From: an uncultured Prevotella sp.
GTDB lineage: Bacteria; Bacteroidota; Bacteroidia; Bacteroidales; Bacteroidaceae
DNA length: 44,838 bases
Direction: 5' to 3'
Assembly (NCBI GenBank): GCA_900554545.1
Contig: USHW01000014.1
Span: 1 to 44,838 of the forward strand
Below are positions 38,891 to 44,838 of this stretch, piece after piece. Below the pieces are notes generated by a model. The model was not told the origin of the DNA. It was given only the letters and a program-made list of their open reading frames with translations, and searched no databases. How positions within the stretch are numbered: the first letter of the stretch is position 1; every line of letters begins with the position of its first letter. A program made the position numbers and the translations under genes.

Positions 38891-39403
38891 TTATCCTCTA
38901 AATACTTTTTCAACACTTATGCCACGTGTCTTAGCGACAGTATAAGCATCACGCATCTGGCCCAATGCAACTATTGTGGCCTTCACAAGGTTATGAGGGT
39001 TAGACGAGCCTTTAGACTTTGCGAGCACGTCCTTAACGCCAACGCTCTCAAGCACAGCACGCATAGCGCCACCTGCCACAAGGCCGGTACCGGCCGCAGC
39101 TGGCTTCAAGAACACGCGAGCACCTCCGAAAGAAGCTTCAATCTCATGCGGAACAGTACCCTTCAAGACAGGAACCTTAATAAGGTTTTTCTTTGCGGCT
39201 TCCACACCCTTGGATATCGCAGCTGTAACCTCGCCAGCCTTGCCGAGTCCCCAGCCTATGATTCCGTTACCGTCACCAACAACGACAATTGCGGCGAAAG
39301 TAAAAGTACGGCCACCCTTTGTCACCTTTGTGACACGGTTAATAGCAACCAGCCTGTCCTTTAACTCTATGTCACTGTTTATCTTAACTCTATTCATTGC
39401 CAT
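38891..39403 (-). CDS. rpsE: Ribosomal protein S5
   Basis: 30S protein involved in decoding accuracy. It has 170 residues with the S5 double-stranded RNA-binding domain (LVAINRVTKVTKGGRTFTF, VVGDGNGIIGWGLGKAGEV) and the C-terminal domain (AGTGLVAGGAMRAVLESVGV). The start MAMNRVKIN could also be the Met two residues later. It lies 6 bases after rplR. Confidence 0.97.
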   Translation of the reverse strand: MAMNRVKINSDIELKDRLVAINRVTKVTKGGRTFTFAAIVVVGDGNGIIGWGLGKAGEVTAAISKGVEAAKKNLIKVPVLKGTVPHEIEASFGGARVFLKPAAAGTGLVAGGAMRAVLESVGVKDVLAKSKGSSNPHNLVKATIVALGQMRDAYTVAKTRGISVEKVFRG

Positions 39404-39409
39404 AATCGA

Positions 39410-39754
39410 TTAAAAATTAAGTCCTCCCTTACGGGCTGCATCTGCAAGTTCCTTGACACGACCATGGTAAAGGTAGCCGTTACGGTCAAATACAACCTTT
39501 GAAATTCCAGCTTCAACAGCTTTCTTCGCAATAAGTTCCCCGACCTTGGCAGCCTGCTCGCACTTGGGCATGGCTTCCATACCACGCGACGAGGCCGCAA
39601 CCAAAGTCCTACCTGCCAAATCATCAATTACCTGGACATAAATCTGCTTGTTGCTACGAAATACGCTCATGCGAGGACGCTCTGCCGTTCCGCTTATACG
39701 TTTACGAATTCTGAACTTTATCTTGATTCGTCTGTCTATTTTCTTTGTTGTCAT
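39410..39754 (-). CDS. rplR: Ribosomal protein L18
   Basis: 5S rRNA-binding 50S protein. It has 114 residues from MTTKKIDRRIKIKFRIRKRI. I chose this start because it gives the normal L18 length and begins 19 bases after the rplF stop, while a longer frame to 39883 runs deep into rplF. The motifs ERPRMSVFRSNKQIYVQVID and the terminal VKELADAARKGGLNF are standard. Confidence 0.97.
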   Translation of the reverse strand: MTTKKIDRRIKIKFRIRKRISGTAERPRMSVFRSNKQIYVQVIDDLAGRTLVAASSRGMEAMPKCEQAAKVGELIAKKAVEAGISKVVFDRNGYLYHGRVKELADAARKGGLNF

Positions 39755-39773
39755 AATCGTAAAAATATTAAAG

Positions 39774-40340
39774 TTACTTAGCAGCCGCAGTCTTACCAGA
39801 CTTCCTGCGGATGACCTCACCCTGGAACAATATACCCTTGCCCTTGTAAGGTTCAGGCATACGGAAAGAACGTATCTTAGCACAAATAAGTCCGAGCAGT
39901 GCCTTGTCGCAAGACTCCAGAATTATAAGAGGGTTCTGATTTCTTTCAGACTTAGTTTCAACCTTTACTTCATTAGGCAGCTGGATGAATATAGGATGGG
40001 TGTATCCCAAAGCAAATTCGATGATATTCCCCTGGTTTGACACACGGTAACCTACACCGACAAGCTCAAGCACTTTCTTGTAACCTTCGCTTACACCAAC
40101 AACCATATTGTTGACCAAAGCGCGGTAAAGGCCGTGGAAAGCCTGCTTCTGCTTGCTGTTTACCGGGCTGTTCTCATCTATCTCAAACAAAATATGATTG
40201 TCCTCAATCTTTACGATGATTGAAGAATCAACTTTCTGTGAAAGTTCACCCTTAGGACCTTTTACGTTAACTACACCATTATTGAGAGTAACTGTAACTC
40301 CAGAAGGGATGCTAATTGGCAATTTACCTATTCTTGACAT
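39774..40340 (-). CDS. rplF: Ribosomal protein L6
   Basis: 50S protein near the factor-binding site. It has 188 residues, two tandem L6 domains, beginning MSRIGKLPISIPSGVTVTL and containing VSEGYKKVLELVGVGYR and the C-terminal PEPYKGKGILFQGEVIRRKSGK motif. It lies 18 bases after rpsH. Confidence 0.98.
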   Translation of the reverse strand: MSRIGKLPISIPSGVTVTLNNGVVNVKGPKGELSQKVDSSIIVKIEDNHILFEIDENSPVNSKQKQAFHGLYRALVNNMVVGVSEGYKKVLELVGVGYRVSNQGNIIEFALGYTHPIFIQLPNEVKVETKSERNQNPLIILESCDKALLGLICAKIRSFRMPEPYKGKGILFQGEVIRRKSGKTAAAK

Positions 40341-40358
40341 TTTCCAATCCTCCCTTTA

Positions 40359-40754
40359 TTAATATACATAGCAAAGCACCTCGCCGCCGATTTTAAGAGC
40401 GGAAGCCTCTTTGTCTGTCATTACACCTTTGGAAGTGGACAAGATAGCTATGCCCAATCCATTGATAACTCTCGGCATGTCCTTATATCCGGTATATTTA
40501 CGCAAACCGGGGGTAGACACTCTTTTCAAACACCTGATGGCATTTTCTTTTGTTGCGGGGTCATACTTCAACGCAACCTTGATGGTTCCCTGGGGACCAT
40601 CCTCAATGAACTTGTAGTTCAGGATGTAACCTTTTTCAAAGAGAATTTTCGTAATCTCTTTCTTCAGGTTTGAAGCTGGTACTTCAACAACACGGTGATG
40701 AGCCATGATTGCGTTTCTCAACCTCGTCAGATAATCTGCTATTGGATCTGTCAT
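40359..40754 (-). CDS. rpsH: Ribosomal protein S8
   Basis: 16S rRNA-binding protein and, in E. coli, repressor of the spc operon. It has 131 residues starting TDPIADYLTRLRNAIMAHH and ending with the conserved GIAILSTSKGVMTDKEA and GGEVLCYVY. A 65-base gap precedes it, the widest in the spc section, with a small TCGGG/CCCGA hairpin at 40774-40788. Confidence 0.98.
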   Translation of the reverse strand: MTDPIADYLTRLRNAIMAHHRVVEVPASNLKKEITKILFEKGYILNYKFIEDGPQGTIKVALKYDPATKENAIRCLKRVSTPGLRKYTGYKDMPRVINGLGIAILSTSKGVMTDKEASALKIGGEVLCYVY

Positions 40755-40773
40755 AAAATAATTGTTTAATTAA

Positions 40774-40788
40774 TCGGGACTGCCCCGA
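40774..40788 (-). other. Small hairpin between rpsN and rpsH
   Basis: TCGGG and CCCGA pair over 5 bp around a 5-base loop in the rpsN-rpsH gap. No T-run follows. S8 is a translational repressor in E. coli, so a control role is possible but unproven. Confidence 0.35.
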
Positions 40789-40819
40789 CAATATTAAATA
40801 AAACTTACTTTGCCTGCAT

Positions 40820-41122
40820 TTACCAGCTCGCCTTCTTTACTCCAGGAATCAAGCCTGCCGAAGCCATTTCACGGAATTGGATACGTGAAAGGCCGAACTG
40901 GCGCATATATCCCTTCGGACGACCCGTTATCTTGCAACGGTTATGGAGACGGATAGGATTAGCGTTACGCGGTATGCTCTGCAATTTCCTTGCAGCCTCA
41001 TAAGCTTCAGCCGGGTCTTCGGCCGTCGCAATGATTTTCTTTAAAGCCGCACGTTTCTCTGCATAACGGGCAACCAGCTTCGCACGCTTAACCTCGCGGG
41101 CCTTCATTGATTCTTTTGCCAT
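40820..41122 (-). CDS. rpsN: Ribosomal protein S14, zinc-free long form
   Basis: 30S head protein. It has 100 residues, the long form without the CxxC zinc ribbon (only one Cys). It begins MAKESMKAREVKRAKLVARY, with the conserved C-terminus RCKITGRPKGYMRQFGLSR and REMASAGLIPGVKKASW. It is 5 bases after rplE. Together with L36 this shows that two proteins that often bind zinc do not do so here. Confidence 0.97.
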   Translation of the reverse strand: MAKESMKAREVKRAKLVARYAEKRAALKKIIATAEDPAEAYEAARKLQSIPRNANPIRLHNRCKITGRPKGYMRQFGLSRIQFREMASAGLIPGVKKASW

Positions 41123-41127
41123 ATCTA

Positions 41128-41682
41128 TTAATCTTTTTTAGCGTTCTTGAAAGGTAAACCAAATGCTTTGAGCAATGCATATCCCTCTTCGTCTGTCTTA
41201 GCCGAGGTAACGAACGTTATGTTCATACCCTGAATCTTGTCGATAGCATCAATGTTGATTTCGGGGAATATGATTTGCTCCTGCACGCCAAGCGTATAGT
41301 TTCCACGTCCGTCGAACTTGCTTTCAATGCCCTTGAAGTCACGGATACGCGGCAAAGCAATACGGATAAGCCTTTCAAGGAACTCGTACATACGGTCGCG
41401 GCGCAATGTAACCATAACACCGATAGGCATCTTCTTGCGGAGCTTAAAGTTAGCAATATCCTTCTTGGAATACGTAGCGACAGCCTTCTGTCCCGTGATG
41501 GTTGTTATCTCGTTGATGGCGACGTCTATGATTTTCCTGTCTTGTGTCGCGTCTCCAAGACCTTGATTGACAACAATCTTCTTCAGGACAGGAACCTGCA
41601 TCTTGGAAGAATAATTGAACTGTTTTTGCAGCGCGGGAGCTATCGTCTCCGCATATACCTTCTTTAATTCAGCTGTATTCAT
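41128..41682 (-). CDS. rplE: Ribosomal protein L5
   Basis: 5S rRNA-binding protein of the central protuberance. It has 184 residues with PVLKKIVVNQGLGDATQDRK, the RRDRMYEFLERLIRIALPRIRDF block and the C-terminal GMNITFVTSAKTDEEGYALL. Its start codon overlaps the rplX stop by one base. Confidence 0.98.
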   Translation of the reverse strand: MNTAELKKVYAETIAPALQKQFNYSSKMQVPVLKKIVVNQGLGDATQDRKIIDVAINEITTITGQKAVATYSKKDIANFKLRKKMPIGVMVTLRRDRMYEFLERLIRIALPRIRDFKGIESKFDGRGNYTLGVQEQIIFPEINIDAIDKIQGMNITFVTSAKTDEEGYALLKAFGLPFKNAKKD

Positions 41683-42002
41683 TATTTGATTTCCTCCCCT
41701 GATTTTTTAGCTATACGAACTTTCTTGCCGTCTTCAGTCCTCTTGATTGCGACGCGAGTGGGCTTGCCGCTCTTCGGGTCAATCAAGCTCAAGTTTGAAA
41801 CATGAATAGGAGCTTCCTGCTTGATTATGCCTCCCTGTGGATACTTTGCACTTGGCTTCATGTTCTTTGAAACCATGTTCACGCCCTCAACGATGGCGCG
41901 CTGCTTCTCCACCAATACCTTAAGCACCTTGCCAGTCTTGCCCTTATCCTCACCGGCTAAGACAACAACCGTATCATTCCTTTTTATATGTAACTTATTC
42001 AT
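41682..42002 (-). CDS. rplX: Ribosomal protein L24
   Basis: 50S assembly initiator. It has 106 residues with the KOW motif near the N-terminus (VVVLAGEDKGKTGKVLKV) and VEGVNMVSKNMKPSAKYPQGGI. It lies between rplN and rplE and its stop overlaps the start of rplE, which suggests coupling. Confidence 0.97.
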   Translation of the reverse strand: MNKLHIKRNDTVVVLAGEDKGKTGKVLKVLVEKQRAIVEGVNMVSKNMKPSAKYPQGGIIKQEAPIHVSNLSLIDPKSGKPTRVAIKRTEDGKKVRIAKKSGEEIK

Positions 42003-42023
42003 TACTTATTCACTTTATAAACG

Positions 42024-42389
42024 TTAAAGAACCTCAGGTGCCAAAGAAACGACTTTCATGTTCACCGCACGGAGTTCGCGTGCGACAGGGCCGAAAATAC
42101 GGCTTCCACGAAGCTCGCCTGCATTGTTCAGCAAGACACAAGCATTGTCGTCAAAACGGATATATGAACCGTCAGCGCGGCGTATTTCCTTCTTTGTGCG
42201 GACTATCAAAGCCTTAGATACTGCACCCTTTTTCAAATCACTTGACGGGATGACATTCTTGACTGCAACGACAATAATGTCACCAACACTTGCATAACGG
42301 CGACGCGTACCGCCCAAAACTCGAATGCACAGAGCTTCGCGCGCGCCACTGTTATCACATACTGTAAGTCTTGATTCTGCCTGTATCAT
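42024..42389 (-). CDS. rplN: Ribosomal protein L14
   Basis: 50S protein at the subunit interface. It has 121 residues, near invariant: MIQAESRLTVCDNSGAREAL, VGDIIVVAVKNVIPSSDLKKG, GSRIFGPVARELR and the terminal KVVSLAPEVL. It is 2 bases after rpsQ. Confidence 0.98.
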   Translation of the reverse strand: MIQAESRLTVCDNSGAREALCIRVLGGTRRRYASVGDIIVVAVKNVIPSSDLKKGAVSKALIVRTKKEIRRADGSYIRFDDNACVLLNNAGELRGSRIFGPVARELRAVNMKVVSLAPEVL

Positions 42390-42391
42390 AA

Positions 42392-42649
42392 TTACTTAGC
42401 TTTTTCAATTATTTGAACCAATCTCCACCTTTTTGTCTTACTCAAAGGACGGGTTTCCATAATGAGGACTGTATCTCCTACATTAGCCTCATTCTTTTCA
42501 TCATGTACATGGTATTTCTTCGTTTTCTGAACGAATTTGCCATATATAGGGTGCATTTCCTTGAACTTAGCTGCAATAACAATGGTTTTATCCATCTTGT
42601 TGCTTGTCACGACACCCGTTCTTGTCTTTCTTAAATTTCTCTTTTCCAT
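42392..42649 (-). CDS. rpsQ: Ribosomal protein S17
   Basis: Primary 16S-binding OB-fold protein. It has 85 residues from MEKRNLRKTRTGVVTSNKMD, the usual start in this phylum; an ATG three codons earlier (42658), only 2 bases from the rpmC stop, is also possible. The motifs HPIYGKFVQKTKKYHVHDE and IMETRPLSKTKRWRL confirm S17. Confidence 0.97.
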   Translation of the reverse strand: MEKRNLRKTRTGVVTSNKMDKTIVIAAKFKEMHPIYGKFVQKTKKYHVHDEKNEANVGDTVLIMETRPLSKTKRWRLVQIIEKAK

Positions 42650-42660
42650 CTGAACCATTG

Positions 42661-42855
42661 TTATTTATTAAGTTCCCTTTGGCGGAGAACCGTTTTCATG
42701 CGTGCTATATCACGACGTGCCGCTTTAATCTGCGAAGGATTTTCCAACGGAGTGATTGCATGATTCAACTTCATCTGATGGTACTTTGCAACCTCTGCTT
42801 CAAGTCTCTCAACCAAATCCTTGGTTTCAAGTTCCTTTACTTCTTTAATCTTCAT
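42661..42855 (-). CDS. rpmC: Ribosomal protein L29
   Basis: 50S protein at the exit tunnel and part of the signal recognition particle docking site. It has 64 residues starting MKIKEVKELETKDLVERLEA, two antiparallel helices, with the conserved NPSQIKAARRDIARMKTVLR. Its ATG is 2 bases after the rplP stop. Confidence 0.96.
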   Translation of the reverse strand: MKIKEVKELETKDLVERLEAEVAKYHQMKLNHAITPLENPSQIKAARRDIARMKTVLRQRELNK

Positions 42856-42857
42856 AA

Positions 42858-43286
42858 TCAAGCGTTTTTATCGTAATCACGTCTAACAACAAACTTTGTC
42901 TTTACCGGCAATTTCTGTGCTGCAAGGCGGAGAGCCTCCTTTGCCACATCGAACGAAACGCCTTCAACTTCAAAGAGGATACGTCCCGGGGTCACAGGAG
43001 CAACCCATCCTGCGGGGTCTCCCTTACCTTTACCCATTCGGACATCGGCAGGCTTACGAGTGATAGGCTTATCAGGGAATATACGAATCCAAACCTGACC
43101 CTCACGCTGCATATAACGGTTGACAGCAACACGCGCTGCCTCTATCTGGCGGCTGTCCAGCCATTTAGCTTCAAGAGTCTTGATGCCAAACGAACCAAAA
43201 GCCAATTGCGTTCCCCTATGAGCGTTGCCCTTATTGCCGCGCCCGTCTTGAGGTCTTCTATATTTTACTCTTTTTGGCTGTAACAT
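42858..43286 (-). CDS. rplP: Ribosomal protein L16
   Basis: 50S protein near the A-site tRNA. It has 142 residues: MLQPKRVKYRRPQDGRGNKG at the start, AFGSFGIKTLEAKWLDSRQIEAARVA, RIFPDKPITRKPADVRMGKGKG and the terminal LPVKTKFVVRRDYDKNA. It is 14 bases after rpsC. Confidence 0.98.
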   Translation of the reverse strand: MLQPKRVKYRRPQDGRGNKGNAHRGTQLAFGSFGIKTLEAKWLDSRQIEAARVAVNRYMQREGQVWIRIFPDKPITRKPADVRMGKGKGDPAGWVAPVTPGRILFEVEGVSFDVAKEALRLAAQKLPVKTKFVVRRDYDKNA

Positions 43287-43300
43287 GATAGATTCTTTCT

Positions 43301-44020
43301 TTAACGGTTATTGTTTCTCTTACGGTTAGCTCTCGGCTTGCCGTTAGGGCGTCCGCCCTGCTTCTCCTGCGAGAAGTTTACAGTGAGGTCACGCTTGCCG
43401 TAAACCTCGCCGCGGCAAATCCAAACCTTAATGCCCAACAAACCTACCTTGGTGAGAGCTTCTGCCTGGCAGAAGTCGATGTCCGCACGGAAAGTATGCA
43501 AAGGTGTACGTCCCTCCTTGTACATTTCCTTACGGGCCATCTCAGCACCGTTAAGGCGGCCTGTTATCTGAACCTTTATACCCTCGGCTCCGGCACGCAT
43601 CGTATTAGCTACAGCCATCTTTATCGCACGACGGTAAGCTATCTTACCCTCAACCTGGCGTGCGATATTATTAGCCACGATTGTTGCATCAAGCTCCGGT
43701 TTCTTAACTTCGTAGATGTTTATCTGAATTTCCTTGTCGTAAAGCTTCTTCAGCTCTTCTTTCAACTTATCTACATCCTGTCCGCCCTTGCCTATCACAA
43801 GTCCTGGACGAGCGGTGCATATTGTTATGGTGACAAGCTTCAGAGTGCGCTCAATGACGATTCGAGATACGCTGGCCTTAGCCAAACGTTCGTTCAGGTA
43901 CTTGCGGATTTTCATATCCTCCACGAGGTTGTCGCCAAAGTTCTTTCCACCGAACCAATTTGAATCCCAACCCCTGATAATACCGAGACGGTTGCTTATC
44001 GGATTAACTTTCTGTCCCAT
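43301..44020 (-). CDS. rpsC: Ribosomal protein S3
   Basis: 30S protein at the mRNA entry tunnel with helicase activity. It has 239 residues starting MGQKVNPISNRLGIIRGWDS, with a type II KH domain (RPGLVIGKGGQDVDKLKEEL, about residues 65-95) and the C-terminal domain with GRLNGAEMARKEMYKEGRTPLHTF. It ends in a basic Asn/Arg-rich tail (PRANRKRNNNR). It is 8 bases after rplV. Confidence 0.98.
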   Translation of the reverse strand: MGQKVNPISNRLGIIRGWDSNWFGGKNFGDNLVEDMKIRKYLNERLAKASVSRIVIERTLKLVTITICTARPGLVIGKGGQDVDKLKEELKKLYDKEIQINIYEVKKPELDATIVANNIARQVEGKIAYRRAIKMAVANTMRAGAEGIKVQITGRLNGAEMARKEMYKEGRTPLHTFRADIDFCQAEALTKVGLLGIKVWICRGEVYGKRDLTVNFSQEKQGGRPNGKPRANRKRNNNR

Positions 44021-44028
44021 TCTGCTTC

Positions 44029-44433
44029 TTATTTTTCGTCATTAGTTTTGGCATCTACAAACAATGTAACGTGGTTGCTACGCTTGCGGATACGGTAGCC
44101 ACGTCCTTGAGGTGCCGGTCTCATACGCTTCATCGTAACACCTTCGTCTACGAACACCTTTGATATATAAAGTTCGCCATCCTCAGCCTTACGGTCATTC
44201 TTAACTTCCCAATTGGCTATGGCAGAACGCAGAAGCTTCTCTACATCGGCAGCAGCCGCTTTTTTCGAGAACCTCAAAACGCCAAGGGCGTGATTTACCT
44301 CCATTCCACGTATCATGTCAACGACATAACGCATCTTACGAGGAGAAGAGGGCACGCCTTTGAGCTTTGCAAAATACAATGTCTTACGGGCTTCCTTTCT
44401 TTTTTCAGCCGCTATCTTCTTTCTTGCTCCCAT
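44029..44433 (-). CDS. rplV: Ribosomal protein L22
   Basis: 50S protein whose beta-hairpin lines the exit tunnel. It has 134 residues with a basic N-terminal extension (MGARKKIAAEKRKEARKTLY), the core SPRKMRYVVDMIRGMEVNHAL and the hairpin MKRMRPAPQGRGYRIRKRSNH, a site known elsewhere for macrolide resistance changes. It lies 35 bases after rpsS. Confidence 0.97.
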   Translation of the reverse strand: MGARKKIAAEKRKEARKTLYFAKLKGVPSSPRKMRYVVDMIRGMEVNHALGVLRFSKKAAAADVEKLLRSAIANWEVKNDRKAEDGELYISKVFVDEGVTMKRMRPAPQGRGYRIRKRSNHVTLFVDAKTNDEK

Positions 44434-44468
44434 TATATTACCTTTTTATTTTCAATGGTTTGCCTGTC

Positions 44469-44735
44469 TTACTTCTTATTGCCGGCATGGCCTCCGAAGC
44501 GACGTGTCAGAGAGAATTCCCCAAGCTTGTGCCCTACCATGTTCTCGGTAATGTAAACAGGTATAAATTTGTTTCCGTTATGAACTGCAACAGTATGGCC
44601 CACGAAATCCGGAGAAATCATTGAGGCCCTGGCCCACGTCTTTACGACGCTTTTCTTTCCACTCTCGTTCATCGCAAGGATTTTCTTCTCGAGTGAAACA
44701 TTTATATATGGACCTTTCTTTAATGAACGACTCAT
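44469..44735 (-). CDS. rpsS: Ribosomal protein S19
   Basis: 30S head protein contacting S13. It has 88 residues starting MSRSLKKGPYINVSLEKKIL, with ARASMISPDFVGHTVAVHNG, KFIPVYITENMVGHKLGEFS and the terminal TRRFGGHAGNKK. It is 23 bases after the rplB stop. Confidence 0.98.
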   Translation of the reverse strand: MSRSLKKGPYINVSLEKKILAMNESGKKSVVKTWARASMISPDFVGHTVAVHNGNKFIPVYITENMVGHKLGEFSLTRRFGGHAGNKK

Positions 44736-44758
44736 AATTATACTCTTAGTTAACTTGA

Positions 44759-44838
44759 TTATTTCTTATTAGCTCTTTCAATGATATACTTGTTAGAAAG
44801 CTTCTTCGGAGCTCTTGTCTTGAGACCCTTAGCATACA
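44759..44838 (-). CDS. rplB: Ribosomal protein L2 (C-terminal end only)
   Basis: The last 26 residues of L2 enter from the right edge, reading YAKGLKTRAPKKLSNKYIIE and ending RANKK before the TAA at 44759. The SNKYIIE ending is characteristic of L2 in this phylum, and rplB is expected directly upstream of rpsS. The rest of the gene is outside the window. Confidence 0.9.
   Translation of the reverse strand, partial: YAKGLKTRAPKKLSNKYIIERANKK

Overview
The window looks like a chromosomal segment from a Prevotella-like member of the Bacteroidales (Bacteroidota). The grounds are the Bacteroidetes-type promoter boxes (TTTG about 19 bases before TAnnTTTG), the lack of Shine-Dalgarno sequences, the purH-mreBCD-mrdA-rodA order, the zinc-free L36 and S14 forms, and very repeat-rich intergenic DNA. 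I saw no tRNA, rRNA, CRISPR array, transposase, integrase or phage gene.

Layout. Bases 1-972 hold the end of a MacB/FtsX-type permease and its ABC ATPase, followed on the other strand by a 33-codon gene with its own terminator. Bases 1795-8296 hold a stand-alone IMP cyclohydrolase domain and the cell-elongation operon mreB-mreC-mreD-mrdA(PBP2)-rodA. Bases 8652-16114 hold a nonsense-interrupted secreted-protein gene, class II fructose-bisphosphate aldolase, a small stand-alone transcription unit (putative RNA), a membrane-anchored MutS-like ATPase, a glycerate kinase and an alpha/beta hydrolase. Bases 16174-20272 hold an orphan Wzc/Wza-type polysaccharide export pair and a glycine-zipper lipoprotein. 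Bases 20501-25570 hold a histidine acid phosphatase, a DUF169 protein and a GH31 alpha-glycosidase. Bases 26141-30250 hold a tripartite efflux operon (TolC, EmrA-like, EmrB-like) behind a short leader ORF. Bases 30548-32371 hold DUF1810, an arginase-fold protein and a DUF805 membrane protein. From 32623 to the right end runs one minus-strand ribosomal block, rplB (partial) through rplQ, with secY, map, infA and rpoA (S10-end, spc and alpha operons merged).

The striking part is between the genes. At least four kinds of dispersed element recur: (1) very long hairpins with 41-58 bp arms made of short degenerate repeats, placed at stop codons and in two cases overlapping them; (2) seven arrays of AAAAGGCC-type palindromic units with a period near 21 bases; (3) five copies of a 40-bp element whose CCCTCC/GGGAGG hairpin overlaps a G-quadruplex motif; (4) large palindromes of the GGTAATCGTCATGCCGC type. 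Elements 3 and 4 also travel as a co-linear composite. They are absent inside the mre operon (beyond the two copies upstream of mreB) and from the ribosomal block. I consider this repeat system, the small stand-alone genes and the leader ORF the most likely undescribed biology here; the protein genes belong mostly to known families.
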